DNA of 64,000 bases from Cryptomeria japonica (Eukaryota; Streptophyta; Pinopsida; Cupressales; Cupressaceae): contig NC_081412.1 of NCBI RefSeq assembly GCF_030272615.1, positions 671,920,852-671,984,851 on the forward strand. The letters run 5' to 3'. Under the pieces are notes generated by a model that worked only from the letters and a program-made list of their open reading frames with translations, was not told where the DNA came from and made no database searches. Positions within the stretch are counted from its first letter, which is position 1. The number at the start of each line of letters is the position of its first letter. Of the stretch, positions 11,791 through 24,990 are shown in pieces. The translations under genes and the position numbers were made by a program.

Positions 11791-13100
11791 GATATTTTAG
11801 AACCTATTTGTCCATACTCAATATCCACAGAAGATAAATCCGGACTGGGATATCTAAAATCCAATCAAAAGCAACATAATCATTAACAACAAAAATGGAG
11901 AAAGAAATAAGTTTCTAAAGAAGAAGAGTGGCAAGAAAAGCTACACCAAGTGGCCGAAATAGTAACCAATAAACAAAAGAAGCAAGAAGAACATGAAAAG
12001 AAATGAGAGGAGATTACCATCAAAGATGAAGAAAAATCTTGTCAACAAGTCTTGAAAATACAAACAAAGGCAAAATCTAAACAAGATATTCTAGAAGCAA
12101 TAAAAATAGAGATGACAAAAATCAGAGAACTCTTTGCACCATATGACATTCTAGTATGGTATAGTGGAGTAATCTTAGATCAAGATTCAGAAACATATTC
12201 CAATGAATATGAATGGGGTCCAGATGCCTTATCCACTACATCAAGTAAAGAACACAATGAAGATCAAGTAGCTATCACAAAAGAAGACTTGTCTATTGCA
12301 AAACAAAAGATGAAGTTAGAAAGAAGACAAGAGAAACTCAGAATTCAGAGAAAGGAGGTGTATGCAAAAAGAAAAGGGAATGGCAAAGACAAAGGAGCAA
12401 GGCCACAAGAAGTGCAAACAAAGATCAGATATGCAAGAACCATAGAAGAACTAAGAGATAGTCAAATTGGATTGACTATTAGTCTAGAAGAAGTTGAGTT
12501 TGAAAGGAGACAAAATTTATTAAAAGAATCCACTTTATCATGTGCACAAATATGTCAACTTCTAAATGTAAATGAGGTCAATCAAGAAGGAATTTGCAGT
12601 ATCAAAGATGTGCGTGTGGATATAATCCATTCATTTAAGGGACAAACGTCAATTGAAGAACCACTTGAGTGTGAACTATAAAATCCTAATATCAATTTTG
12701 TTAAGACTAATTTGGAAACGCTTGAGAAAGACAATTTTCAAAAACATTTAATCTATGACAATACCTATTCTACGCCAAGTTATGATTATTATGTCATGAT
12801 CATTGAAACACCTAATGATCACAGTGATTATGATTTACCCCTTCTATATCCTGAACTGGATGTCTTTTCCAATGATCATGACTTAGCTGTGTACCTTAAC
12901 ATTATTGAACCCATCCATCCTAAGATATCTTCCATTGCAGAATCAAGTGATGTTTCTTGTAATCAGGAGAATACCAAAATTTCCAGTTGCAAAAATGAAA
13001 TAAAACAAGGAAAGAGACCTATTGTTGAAAACCATTTCATGGCAACACTAGATCAATCAAAAGAGAAATCAAAGGATGTATCTAATGGTGAAAACCTCCT
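11791..13100 (+). pseudogene. Protease-RT linker of the B polyprotein
   Basis: A long charged linker in the same frame with several stops. 12052-12681 has a Lys/Glu-rich, probably coiled-coil segment (~residues 85-120). 12712 onward contains DLPLLYPELDVF, matched in C by a similar LPLIYPDL block. The function is unknown; in related elements this segment separates the protease from RT. Its best conserved points are the LPL-YP motif and the stretch before the RT. Confidence 0.55.
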
Positions 13101-16092
13101 TGAGGTGCCAAAAGATGGAAAGTTTGATATCCTTTCTGCATTTTTTCAAGAGAGATCTGCTATCATGATAGAATTGATAGAAGCAATAAACATTGGTACA
13201 TCAAAGGGTCCTAAAATACTTCATTTTGCTGCCTCATTATCAGAAAAGGAGAGAAAAGAATACATGAAATTATTTATGCAGAGACAAACAAATTTTTCTT
13301 GGTCTTATGCAGATATGCCAAGACTTAATCCAGATCTTATCATGTGTCATCTTAATGTGGATTTAAAAGCAAAACTAGTTAAGTAGAAGCTAAGAAAGAT
13401 GCATCCACATATTGCTCTCCTTGTAAAAACCGAGCTGAAGAGGCTATTAGAAGTGGGTTTTATAAGACCAGTTGCTTATCCAGAATGGGTTTCAAGTATT
13501 CTACCAGTATCAAAACCAGATAAAAGCATAAGAACCTGTACAGATTTCAGAGATACTAATAAAGCATGTCCAAAAGATGATTTTCCGCTACCAAACATTG
13601 ATATCATTGTAGACTTATTAGCAGGACATGAGATGTTTCCATTAATGGATGGCTTCTCAGGATATAATCAAATAAGAATTGCACCTAATGATCAAGAGAA
13701 GACAACTTTCACTTGTGCATGGGGAACATATTGCTAGAATGTTATGCCATTTGGGCTTAAGAATGTAGGAGCGACTTATCAAAGGGTTATGACTACAATT
13801 TTCCATGATATGATGCATACATTTATGGAAGATTATGTCGATGACATACTTGAAAAATCTCACACAAGAAAAGAACATTTCAACATTTTAAGCAAGATTT
13901 TTGATAGGTTAGAAAAATATCAATTGAGATTAAATCCAAAGAAATGTGCATTTGGGGTAACCTCTGGAAAACTCCTTGGGTACATTATATCAGTGCGTGG
14001 CATTGAAGTAGATCCTAAAAAAGTTAAAGCTATTATGGAGATGGAATCACCTAAGAACATAAGTCAATTGCGATCTTTACAAGGAAGATTGCAATCAATT
14101 AGGAGATTTGTTTCTTAGTTGGTTGATAGATGCCTTCCATTTACCCATCTTCTACATAAAAATGTTCCATTCAAATGGGATCTAAATGTTAGTTAGATGA
14201 GAGGGGGGGTGAATCAGATAAACTCACAATTCAACATATTCATCAAATTCAACCTCGGTAGAACTTACTCGATATGAAACTATGACTGTAAATCATTCAA
14301 ACTCATAAACTGATAAATTTGAAACATCAAAACACATTTAACACCAAATTTAACATGGAAACCCAAATAGGGAAAAACCACTATGGGATTTTGGACCCAC
14401 AAAGAAAATACACTCTTCTAGAGTATGCTTAGTTAAAAGCCAATCCTGTTAAAGATTACATAAACACATTGCTAGATGTGACCCAGTCAAGGGATTTCCC
14501 TTAGATTTATTAGAATCTCACACTTTGTTAGAAGTGACCTTGTCAAAGGATTTCAAACACTCATTCAGAATGTTACCTTGCTAGAGGATTTACAAATAAG
14601 ACTGTTAGGTCCACTTGGTTAAGAGATTTTCTATCACTTATAGAAATAAATAATAGTAATAAAATATATCTGCAACTTCACATCTGAAATGTTAAAGTAG
14701 ACTCTATGTGCTCAAAATAATCTTATCATAAGACTTATCTTCCTCCTTGTGGGGCTTCTCAATCTATTCTTCAATCAAATCTTCAATCTTTTGTACTCGG
14801 TAATCACCTTTGCAGTAACACTACTCTTCTATTTGCCCTCATCATTTGTTCATCAACTTTTCTTATTTATAAGCAATTCCTAACCGCTTAATCTCCTTAA
14901 TCACATTTCCCATGATTAATCTTAGCCATTAGATCATCAAACTTGACTAGGTTCATTGAATCCTTCGAACTAAAAAATGTTTTATCTTGCCTTGAAACTT
15001 GTATTCCTTCCTTGGTACTTGTGCTTAGCCATGACCATTCAATCTGTGTTGTAAATCTAACTCTTGAATTTTCATTACCGTTGATCCTTAACAAAATTCT
15101 TGCACGGCATTCCAATCTTCTATAAATCTCCAGCTCATTGGCATCCTTCATTTAATAATGTATTTATTCATCCAATGCAATCTGTTATTGCTCAGTTGAT
15201 ACTCAGTTAATACTGAACTTTACTCGGTAGACTTTCTGTATTTGTCTCAGTCATTGTCTCAGTATTTTTTCTTCCTAACGACACTTGGTGACTTCTTCCT
15301 TCTTTAACTGATACCAATAACCTTGGTGTTTACCGACTAGCTCCTTGCTTGGTAAAATAGAACAGTATCAAACCTTTACTCATTTTGTTGCACGTAATAT
15401 TTTCTCCTTATTCAATCTTCGAATACACATATATAGGATATCAAAACAATCAAAATATCACAATCTCATCACTGTCTAATTTGGTAATAGTTTCCCATTG
15501 AATAACTTATTACTGTCCTTCATTTTCACATTCTTTCTATGTCACTTACCGACATCTTTAAACTTATCAAAACATACTCTTTAAGATATGGCAACATCAT
15601 ACTAAATCAGAAAATCAATTTCTTGACATCAATGACAAAATAATATTATTAAGACAGTAATCATCCTTTATCAATTATATCATCAATCTCCAACAACCTT
15701 CTCAATATCCTCATACCAACAAACTTATTGTAATGCCAACACTAAAATGTGAGGAAGATTTCTTGCAAATAAAAGAATATCTTATGAGTCCTCCAGTACT
15801 AATATCACCAACTAAAGGGAAACCATTATTACTCTATGTCTCTGCAATAACTGTATCATTAGCTGCTCTCCTAGCTCAACATGACGATGAAGGAAAAGAA
15901 AGAGCGGTTTATTATATCAGCAGAACACTTGTTGGCTATGAATTAAATTATTCCTCAATTGAAAAGATATGTCTAGCAGTTGTATTTGCAACTCAGAAGC
16001 TACGACATTATATGTTGATTCATTCCATAAAACTAATAGAAAAGATAGATCGTCTCAAATATCTATTGAGCAAGTCAACATTGACAGGGTGA
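13101..16092 (+). pseudogene. Reverse transcriptase and first RNase H of element B, split by solo LTR F
   Basis: Upstream block INIGTSKGPK then NFSWSYADMPRL is the standard lead-in to Tat RTs. RT motifs follow: VGFIRPVAYPEWVS, RTCTDFRDTNKACPKD, LMDGFSGYNQI, and the catalytic YVDD at 13834-13845, then LGYIIS. Stops occur at 13384, 13735 and 14116. Solo LTR F interrupts after FKWDL at 14186 and the sequence resumes at 15743 with KCEEDFLQIKEYL, followed by the conventional RNase H (LLLYVSAITVSLAALLAQ, LRHYML). RT copies element RNA into DNA; the first RNase H in this lineage is generally degenerate. Confidence 0.92.
14187..15742 (-). mobile_element. Solo LTR F of the same copia family as element E
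   Basis: It starts tgttagttagatgag and ends atgccaaca, with target duplication ctaaa (14182-14186 and 15743-15747). It aligns along its length with the LTRs of E (50995-52543, 56375-57918): shared gagggggggtgaatca, tttggacccac and tagagtatgct. The strand is assigned from the minus-strand primer site of E. No internal sequence remains, so it is a product of LTR-LTR recombination after insertion into B. Confidence 0.93.
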
Positions 16093-16845
16093 CTAGCTAA
16101 ATGGGTTATGATACTAAGTGAATTTGACATAGAATATGTTGACTGGAAATCTATCAAGGGACAAGTCATCTTTGATCAATTGGCTGATGCACCTTTACAA
16201 AATGACATGCCTTTGCATATTGAATTTCCTGATGCAGATATCTTGATAGTAAGTACAAACTTTTGGGAGTTGTACTTTGATGATTCTTATACCCAATATG
16301 GTTCAGGCGCAAGAATCTTTTTTATCACACCTCAAGGACATACAATTCCAAAATCATATAGACTATGGTTTCCATGCACCAATAATACTACAGAGTATGA
16401 ATCATTAGCTATAGGGCTCAAAATGGCCATTGAATGGAATGTCAAAGAACTCCATGTCTATGGCAATTCACAACTTGTCATAAATCAAATAAATGATGAA
16501 TATCAAACAAAGGATGATAAGCTTATGCCATACAAATAGCCAGTGGAGGAATTTAAAGGACACTTTAAGGAAATCACATTCACCCAGATTCCCAGAAATG
16601 AGAAAAAAGTAGCAGATGCAATGGCTACAATAGCATCTCTCTTGCAAAATAAGGAGAATCAACAACACTATGAATTTATCGTGGAAGATATCTTAACCCC
16701 TACTATCCAATCCCAGCATACCTATCAAATTTGCCATATATCAGGAACCAATCAATCCTTATATGGTCAAACCTACCAATATTTGAAAGATCATATCCTT
16801 CCTCTTGATTTATCTCATAATCAACGAAGAAACTTTATCCATTAG
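16093..16845 (+). pseudogene. Second (archaeal-type) RNase H of element B
   Basis: The connection SEFDIEYVDWKSIKGQ leads into an RNase H domain with LYFDDSYTQYGSG, FPCTNNTTEYESLAIG and VYGNSQLVINQ. These are the three catalytic blocks of the extra RNase H of Tat elements. The third block normally has GDSQ; here Asp is Asn (aat at about 16465), so a catalytic residue is lost. Stops at 16090 and 16537 split the frame. The remainder (16543-16842) is the RNase H to integrase connection. Confidence 0.85.
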
Positions 16846-18015
16846 TCCTCTCGCTATATCATTATTGTTGATATCCTATATAGGTGTGGTTTAGATGGTA
16901 CATTGTTAAGATGTCTTGAAAAAGATGAATTTGAAAGAAATCTTAATGATATTTATGCGGGTATTTGTGGTACACACTCAAGTGGTTTAACATTGGCTAA
17001 GAAACTTATTTGTATGGGTTACTTCTGGCCTACTATGGAAAGAGATTCATTCACCTATGCTAGGAAATCTAAACAATGTTAGATTCATGGAAATCTAATT
17101 CATGCACTAGCACAAGAGTTATATCTTATGATAGGATCATGGCCATTTTCACAATGGGGCCTTGATTTGGTAGGGAAAATCAATCCCTCATCTTCTAATG
17201 GACATAAGTTTATTTTGATTGCTACTGAATATTTTACTAAGTGGATTGAAGCAATGCCTTTAACAATAGTGACAGGAAAATAAATATCATCATTCATTTT
17301 TAATTATATAATCTGTTGCTATGGGGTTCCTATGACCATTATCACTGATAATGGAAGACCATTCAAAAATCAAGATGTGAAAGAGCTATGTGAACAGTTT
17401 CATATCCAACATTGGTTCTCTACTTCATATTATCCATAAGGTAATGGTCAAGCTGAGGCATCAAACAAAACTATCTTGAAAATCTTGAAGAAAACAGTCA
17501 ATGAAGATGGAAAAGATTGGCACATTCAACTAAATCCTACTCTTTGGGCATACCGAACTAGTGTCTGCACTCCAACAGGGGAAAATCCATATTGTTTGGT
17601 CTATGGATCAGAAGCCATATTACCTATAGAAGTAGAGATACCTTGTCTATGAGTATCCTTGCACAGTCTTATACCAAAAGAAGAAGAACGAGTCTCTCGA
17701 CTCCAAGAACTAGAATTGATCCAAGAACGTCGCCAAAATGCAACAAAACATCTGAAAGTATACCAACAAAGAATGGCAAGAAGCTATAACCATAGAGTCA
17801 AGCTGCGTATTTTCGAGATTGGAGATATAGTTCTAAGGGAGAATCCAAGAAATCAGCAAGACTGAGAAAAGAAGGGAAAATTTGAACCAAACTGGCTAGG
17901 ACCTATTGTTATAGTCGCAACATATGGATCAGGAGCATACAAGTTATCTACCCCTGAAGGTGATTGGTTTGATGAACCTATCAATTTTATCCATCTCAAG
18001 AAATTCTATGCTTGA
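16846..18015 (+). pseudogene. Integrase of element B
   Basis: HHCC-like zinc region: YAGICGTHSSGL, GYFWPTM, then C and a stop (the first His is Tyr). Catalytic core: QWGLDLVGKI (first Asp), TIITDNGRPF (second Asp), [12 protein letters not shown] (Glu). The C-terminal part has [21 protein letters not shown] and FEPNWLGP, the gypsy integrase end without a chromodomain. Stops lie at 17080, 17281, 17437, 17650 and 17863. The pol frame closes with KKFYA at 18015. It would insert the cDNA. The DDE residues are all present, unlike in C. Confidence 0.9.
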
Positions 18016-19934
18016 GATATAAAGTCCTTAAAAAATCAATAAAACGCATACAAAATTCAAAAAAAAATAAAAATGCAATAAACTTAGTTGGTGAAAACCT
18101 GGTAAATAGGTGCTATCTACAAAGTAAGTTCCTTCATCTATGAGATCACTTTGCACACCTATCAACTCCATCCTATCGTATCTATCACTTCCATATATCT
18201 TACCTTATCCATTCCATCTTCTATCTTTCACAACCATTACTCTGAACTATTTAGCAAGAAATATGCAGCTTACCACTAGTTATAAAATCTTTGACATACT
18301 TGTCATAATTACTGTCTGAGATCTTATCAGAATCAATCAATCTGCATTGTATTCCACTATGGTTTGGATCTTGATCAATTCATACATCCATAATAAATTT
18401 TTGTTTCCACTGGGGGCAAAATCCTAATTCCTTTTGCTAAGGTGATCTTTTGAATCTTTGAAAATCCAAACCATTCAAAAAAATTAGAAAAACAAAACAT
18501 CTAGGATTTTGAAATAGATAACGAGCAACAAAGCAATGAAAATCAAGGCATTTCATCAACAACTGAATCATGAAACTCAGAAAATTGAGGAATCAATCAA
18601 CAAGTAATACAGGATTATCAAAAATCATTCATCAAGATGATTATATCAGTTAATGACCATAAGAACATGTGAATGGCATACAAGATTCAGTGTTTATATC
18701 TTGATTTTATTGCTAGATCATGTACTCTATGCAACTCCAGGATGTCCATGACTAGAGAAGCTATGATGAGGCATGATTATTTTTTCTTTGATTGTTGTCT
18801 GTGGTTTATTTCTCACTACAGTATGAACTTGTCTCAGGATATGATCGGCAAAAGATCAAGGAGGACGTTCCAAGTCATGCATGAAAGGGGATAATCCTTA
18901 TCTGTTCTGCAAGCAATACTCAGGTCAACTTGATCTACTATATCAAGTTTCTTGTATTAATTGCTATATCAAAATCCATATAAGGAATACTCAGGTCATT
19001 TTGAATCATTATGTCAAGTTGCTTGTATTTTCTTACAACATTTAAAGCTCAATGATGAAATCAAAGCATTGTAACAAGATAGCATATGAAGAATGGTAGT
19101 ATAATTTTTAGTTAGATAATTTCATTAGCTCATTATTTGCCTGCATTATAAGCATTCATTGTCAGTTGCATTATAAGCATATCATTTTATTAACAGATCA
19201 ATGGTCATAAATAAAGATTGAGTATTCTTGGACAAACAAAAACAATTTGCATTTAATCATTGTAGGTGCATTCATTTTTAATCATTATCCATTTAATTTA
19301 GTTGAATATATATCATTTGCATTTAGTTTGCATTCAAATTTCGTGCATTTTCATTCATCATGTAGTGTATCATCATTATTATTTGCATTATCATTCCATT
19401 AATGATCATTTAGTTGCATCTTTGCACTTAGATTAATAATCATTATAATATTACATATAAAAATAAAAATAAACATTTCATGTAGATCATTTGCATCATC
19501 ATAAGCATTAAAGTAATCATCCATTTGTATTTCCATATAGATCATTACATTTTAATCATTTGTATATCATTTAAGTTAGTAATCATTTTCATTTTCATCC
19601 AAGATCATCAAAAATTGAAAATCAACAAAAGCATTTATCATTGCATCATTCATGTATAGATCATCATCCATCCAATCACTACATACATATAATCCATGCA
19701 TATAGATTATCATAAAAAGAGAATAACATGCATAAATATCATCATCCATCTAATCCAAGCATCTAAGCATCATCATATAAAGAATAAAGCATCATCATCA
19801 AATAGAGTAACATGCATAATAAAGAATGATCATCATATAGGGTCCATGTCTACATATAGATCATAATAAAACAATACAAGTCCAAGTATACAATGATATC
19901 AAATAAATAATACAAATGCCACATCAAATACAAA
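18016..19934 (+). other. Region between integrase and antisense ORF of B
   Basis: Non-coding. At 18410-18420 is gggggcaaaa, similar to the real polypurine tract of this element (agagggcaaaa). From about 19130 to 19900 the sequence is a degenerate run of atcatttgcat / catcat-type units. An unremarkable frame at 18673-18894 matches nothing known. Confidence 0.45.
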
Positions 19935-22072
19935 TCAAGTCATGGCTGTCCTGTACCACTACCACCTGACTTTGTCTGTCTTTGTGCCTGTGCAAGAAGA
20001 TCCTCCAAATGCTTGTCTCCTCTGATCACCACTCCTCTAAGGAGGTCCCATGACCCCACCACTGTTAGTGTCCATCAACACGATGGTATAACTACCTGCT
20101 CTCTGGCTCTTTGCAACTACCTCCTCATATTGTCATCGCCAATGGGAAGTCTCCTTCCTGGCTTGAACTAATGCTCTAACAGTGTCAATTGAGAGAGTAC
20201 CCGATCCAGCCTACTGAATATGATCAAGAAGGCCCTGAGTATCCTGCTGCCTCCTAATAGCTCTATCCCGCTCAGTAATAAGAGTCTGCACCTATGCTCG
20301 AAGATGATCAATCTATGCTCTTAGACTGTCAATGGTATCCTACTCTGGCACATCACGCTCTGGTGCAACCTGCTTTGGCATGTCATGCTTTGGTGCAACC
20401 TACTCTGGCAAAGCCTTATGTGGTGCATGAACCCCAATCCCCTCACCACCAAGTTGTCCAACTGCTGGAATCTCAGTCCAAGTAACTCTTTGAATCCGTC
20501 ATCTAATCAAGGGAACATGATCCTCTGGATCCTCATCATCTCCACCATGAACTACAATAACCCTAGGATCTGGTTGAATCTATCTAGAATCAATGCCTCT
20601 CCCGCAACCCGCATCCAGTCCACTCACCCTTCCTCCTATCAATGATAATCCTCTCGGTGATCTCATGCCTGCCCTACCATGATCTCTCCCAATCCATCCA
20701 ACATCCCTCCCACCCATAGGGCATGCTCTCTCAATCCTACCAGCTAGTCCAAACGGTCCTCCACAGACTCTCAATTGACCTCCCCTCTATCTAGGTCTCC
20801 TTCCACCACCACCACCATCCCCACCATCATCTCCACCTCCCCTAGTCTCTTGAGCAGCTCTAAGCTCTAGTCTCCATCTTCATCTCCTAGAAACTAGATC
20901 ATCTGAATCATCATCCTCATCTCCTGAGCTAGGAGGAGGATCTGTTGGATTAGTAATGTGAGGATATGGATGAGCTAATATGTACTAAGAATAATTTGTA
21001 GTAACCCCAGGATCAAGAATATGTAATCTCATATCATATGCCACTCTTGGAGTAGCAACAAACTTTGCATGAGCAATCTCAAATGACAACGATGGTCCCC
21101 AATCTCGCCTATCTCTGTACCACCAAGCATATATAGTCACACTGGTAGGCATAGGCCAAATGATACCAAACTGTCTCAAAATATGACCAATCAACTGTCG
21201 CTCAACAATGAAAGGAGTTCGACCAATGAGATATCTACTCTACATGATGAATGGTAATGTTTGTGCATCATCCATCCATGGCTCACAATCAAGATATGGT
21301 CTCCAAGTAACGCTATCCAATGAATCTAATACCCAACACCAATACTCCATCTTACCCAACTTATGCTGAGTAAGGATACCTGCATAAAAGTACACATACG
21401 GTTGCCTCTCTCCACAAACTCTATGATGGATAGGTCGAGTAACCGCAATGTGCTCCTAGCACTAGATCTGCAATAAAGTGCATCCTATAGATAAACTCAC
21501 ACTCTCATCATACACTACCTAATGAAGATCATGATATAAGTGTGCTAGCATGCAAACAGCCCACGCATATCAAGTATAATGCTGAATCATACTAAGGAGA
21601 ATCTCACCCCATCCAATAGAAAAACCTCATGATCTCCTATCAAGACATATAAATCCTCCAATCAAACCAACAAGATTAACAGGAAGAGCCTCGTAATACA
21701 TCACCATATCTACCCATTGGATCTCTCCTCTACCAATGCTCTCATCAGCAAACACAACTCTGTAAGCCTCTGCACCAACCTGATCCTGAAAATCATACTG
21801 CACAAGCTCACCAGTCACTAGGATGTTTAGAATCCTATAGACATCCTCAAGAGTCACACTAATCTCACCCATCGATAGGTGGAAAGTGTTATGTTCATTG
21901 TGCCATCTCTCGGCCAATATTGTCAACAAACCTCTGTTATGTGTAATCTCAGGCATATATAACAAATGGCATAAACCACAAGCATCTATGTGTCTAATCT
22001 TAGCCTGGGTAAGCTCTGGAACTAAATCATGCACTGCCAATAATTTCTCCCGACACTGGAGAACATCAAGTT
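19935..22072 (-). pseudogene. Antisense ORF of B: plant mobile domain (PMD) protein with Gly/Arg-rich tail
   Basis: Read on the minus strand from about 22072. The first 140 residues contain RGLLTILAERWH, NTFHLSMGEISVTLEDVYRI and LVTGELVQYD, the characteristic plant-mobile-domain (aminotransferase-like) pattern. Later blocks are GERQPYVYF, EYWCWVLDSLDSVTWRPYLD, RTPFIVERQLIGHILRQFG and AWWYRDRRDWGP. Then come an acidic DEDDDSDD patch, a Gly/Arg-rich region (~20600-20880) and a coiled-coil-like Arg/Glu/Gln stretch, ending near ...TKTDKVRW. About a dozen stops break it. PMDs are known in host silencing factors and in transposons. No ATG is evident at the 5' end, so the true start is unclear. The element C counterpart is collinear. 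Confidence 0.8.
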
Positions 22073-22470
22073 TCTCCTATTTATCAATACAAATCATTAA
22101 TCAATCATCAAATCAAGTATCAAATCAATCAAATCAAACTGAAGCAATCTATGCTATCTATCTATCAAAATCAAATTGAAGCAACTTAAGCTATCAAATC
22201 ATTTTAAAACCTATCAATTATGGTTTTCTATCAATCAATGAGTTTACTCAAAACTCTACTAAGCTCTTAGGTTAGAAACTAAATTAGTTTTTTAGAGCCA
22301 ATCAAATCAAGCAATCAAATCTATCAATCAAATCTATCAATCAAATCTATCGATCCAATCTATCAATCAAATCTATCGATCTAATCTATCAATCAAATCT
22401 ATCGATCCAATCACTCAATCAATCAAGCAATCAAATCAATCAATCAACCTATCTATCCATCTATCAGGCA
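22073..22470 (-). repeat. ATCAATCAAATCT short tandem array upstream of the antisense ORF of B
   Basis: At 22310-22420 a ~20-bp unit, atcaatcaaatctat / atcgatccaatctat, is repeated at least six times; more diffuse copies extend on both sides. It lies where element C has its GATATGG array, between the motif array and the PMD start. Confidence 0.8.
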
Positions 22471-22574
22471 TGCATTCACTCAACCCAGTTCCTATTTTAT
22501 CATCAATGTGTATTAAACACGTTAAATCTAATCATTAAAGTGATTTTTAGCCTTTGTCCTTATCAAAAATATCA

Positions 22575-22880
22575 AATTTGAGCAAAAGCACATCCTATTG
22601 AACATTTGCGCTAAATCTAAATGCAAATGTGCTAACCTAGTGCATATGCACTATCCTTTTTAACAAAAATACTAAATCTACATGCATACGTGCTAACCCA
22701 TGCAAAAGCGCCACCTTTCTGGGCATATGCACTAACAAACGATGCATTTGCGCTACCATATGCATATGCGCTAACATCTTGAACATATGCGCTAACATAC
22801 AAAGCATATGCATTGAATGAGGCATTTGCGCTAAATGTAATTATATATGCACTAAAACAAATTGCAAAAGCACTAAAATA
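22575..22880 (-). repeat. Degenerate TTAGCGCAT motif array in the antisense leader of B
   Basis: The + strand shows gcgctaac / gcactaac, often preceded by gcatatg or gcatttg, about fifteen times; on the minus strand each reads GTTAGCGCATATGC. It therefore has the same sense relative to the antisense ORF as the 6820-7130 array has relative to gag. Confidence 0.78.
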
Positions 22881-23378
22881 ATGCCAAAAAAATTGAAAAA
22901 TTCAAAAAAACCAAAAACGCCTAAAACCATGAAAATTTGAATGAAAACTTGAAAACAAAGCTCAAGATAAGCTACATATCGGATACCCATGCTCGACAAG
23001 TCACTGATATCATTGAACTCACTCAAAACGATGGTTCTCCATGAGAATCACCATTTCACCACCTCAACAAGAATATTTTCTCCACAAAGCTGACAAGGAT
23101 AACAATGAAATTAAAATTAGCCTTGGTTAATTTTATATTTACTATTTTGAAGAGTAATTAATTTCAAATGGGGCAATTTAATTTGGTTTTTTTACAAATG
23201 AATTTAATTGACTAAATTTTTATCAAATTATCATGAGATTAATCATTCAAACCAGAATTTTCAACAATTTCACAATTAATCTCCTAAGGGGGCACACAAT
23301 CACGATTTTTAATCTTCACCACATGCATTATCGAGACTTGATTTAATCTTTGAAACAATATTCTCTCAACATCATTTC

Positions 23379-23391
23379 AAAGAGGGCAAAA
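23379..23391 (+). promoter_or_regulatory. Polypurine tract of element B
   Basis: aaagagggcaaaa lies directly against the TG start of the 3' LTR. The reverse-complement equivalent borders the 3' LTR of C. Confidence 0.85.
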
Positions 23392-24554
23392 TGTATACAC
23401 CTAAAATTGGCTATGAGCAATTAAATAAATATTTTATATTTATTTAATAATTATTCTTCTATTAAATAGTTAATTTGAAAAGATTAAATTATTTAATTCA
23501 TTTTCCTGTCTTTCTATTAATTAATATTTTATTAATTAATTCATCTATTCTATTCTTTTAATTAATTAAATATTAAATATTTAATTATTCCTTCTAACCA
23601 AGTTAATTAAATATCTAATATTTAATTATCTGCTCCAAACAATTAAATATCTAATATTTAATAGTTATTTTCCTATCCTATAGTCTTAAATATTAAATAA
23701 TTTCTTAAATTATTTAATCCCCCTTATCCAACTCACCCTCCATCTCCACTTCACCTTCCCTTTGCCAACTCATCAAACATGTGGCTAAGGAAATTAATAT
23801 TTCTTAAATATTAATTCATCATTATCCTCAACTTTCAAACTTAATGAAAATTGTGTATATACACATATTTCATAACCATTTCCTATATTCTCTCCAACAC
23901 CCCCTACATCTTAGGAAGGACTTGAGTCCACTTGTCCTCTCATGCCTAAATTTCCACCAACCATCCCTAGATTTCCTCAGTCAGCAACCCAGTCAAGGTG
24001 AGATGAGTGACACTTGTCTTCTCCTTCCCCCTTTCTCTCAACCTTCACCTTTGCTCACAACCATTCAAATTTGCAGATTTGATCATGACCATTGATTTGA
24101 GCCACATCGTCTCATCCTCTTAAAGTCTATAAAATCAAGAACTTCATTTGAGAGGGAGTTGAGCCTTCAAAAAAATAGTTTTCAATAAAAATCATATGCA
24201 TCTGTGAGTTTTTGAAGCAAATAGCAAATATCATTTTAGCAATAATCATATAGCATAATCATGTAGTATTTGCATATCATACTATCAGTTAACTACAAGT
24301 TATCAGTCCATTCTTCATATGCCATCTTGGAAGCCATCATTGCATTGTCTAAGAACACATCATCTACAACCAGAAATAGTGGAGTTAGGACACAATGGGA
24401 CAAAAGCCATGAAGGTAATATTAATGTTTTATTATATATATATTTCATGCAATTTCATTGGTTGAATTTGGATTTCATGTAGCATTTCCATTTTTATTTT
24501 GTGAAACTAACTTATTGTGGGTATCATTCTGAGGATGAAATTCAAGTCGACACA
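23392..24554 (+). repeat. 3' LTR of element B (1163 bp)
   Basis: Near-identical to 5589-6755; it begins tgtatacacc and ends tcgacaca, followed by the target duplication ataca. Confidence 0.93.
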
Positions 24555-24559
24555 ATACA
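24555..24559. repeat. Right target-site duplication of element B (ataca)
   Basis: Identical to 5584-5588; it follows the CA end of the 3' LTR directly. Confidence 0.9.
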
Positions 24560-24818
24560 TATGATGATATGTTATTCTTTATTTTTAGTTAAGTAATGGT
24601 GCTGAGATACCGTAGGGAATGCTTAGATGTTTTGTTATTATTTTCACTTGCATTATGTATTTTTGTGATTATGTTAAGATGGTTAAAATTTATTTGATTA
24701 ATGGATATTTATTTCATATGATTAGTTAATTGTATGGTTGCACTAGTAGATGTTTTAAAAAAAATATCTCTATTCATATGTTAGTGTAATTCTCTCAAGT
24801 ATTTTGGCGTGCATTACA
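24560..24818 (+). repeat. Left LTR of H, 3' end
   Basis: This is the continuation of the LTR after the right-hand target duplication of element B. It ends in ttaca, two bases before a primer-binding site. No gene is present. Confidence 0.6.
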
Positions 24819-24820
24819 TC

Positions 24821-24832
24821 TGGTATCATAGC
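24821..24832 (+). promoter_or_regulatory. Primer-binding site of H (initiator tRNA-Met type)
   Basis: tggtatcatagc matches the plant initiator-Met primer site TGGTATCAGAGC at 11 of 12 positions and lies two bases after an LTR end in CA. It fixes the LTR/internal border of H. Confidence 0.65.
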
Positions 24833-24990
24833 TCATGTTCATACACTGGCTACTCTGGTTTCATATGAGCCCATTGTGCATATTAGCATTTCAGTGTGTG
24901 ATTAGCCACATGATTACCCTAGTATTTTTTTTCTTGTATGTAGTTGCCCTAGATTTTCATCTTATAGTATTTTGCATCTTTCTTAGACAA

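Larger units (their letters stand above)
5589..24554 (+). mobile_element. Element B: complete but decayed Ogre-like (Tat) Ty3/gypsy retrotransposon
   Basis: The LTRs (5589-6755 and 23392-24554) start tgtatacacc, end tcgacaca, and are identical over about their first 85 bases. A perfect 5-bp target duplication, ataca, flanks the element (5584-5588 and 24555-24559). A primer site and a polypurine tract are in the expected places. Coding order: small pre-gag ORF, gag, protease, G-patch, linker, RT, RNase H, second RNase H, integrase, then an antisense PMD ORF. That is the gypsy order, with the dual RNase H typical of the Tat lineage and the upstream ORF typical of Ogre. It is 18,966 bp including the 1,556-bp solo LTR F with its duplication. 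Confidence 0.93.

Noticed and set aside
6042-24095. Frame 6042-6293 and its near copy 23844-24095 as a conserved duplicated gene
   Set aside because: The similarity is explained by the two LTRs of element B; two LTRs of one insertion are not evidence for protein conservation.
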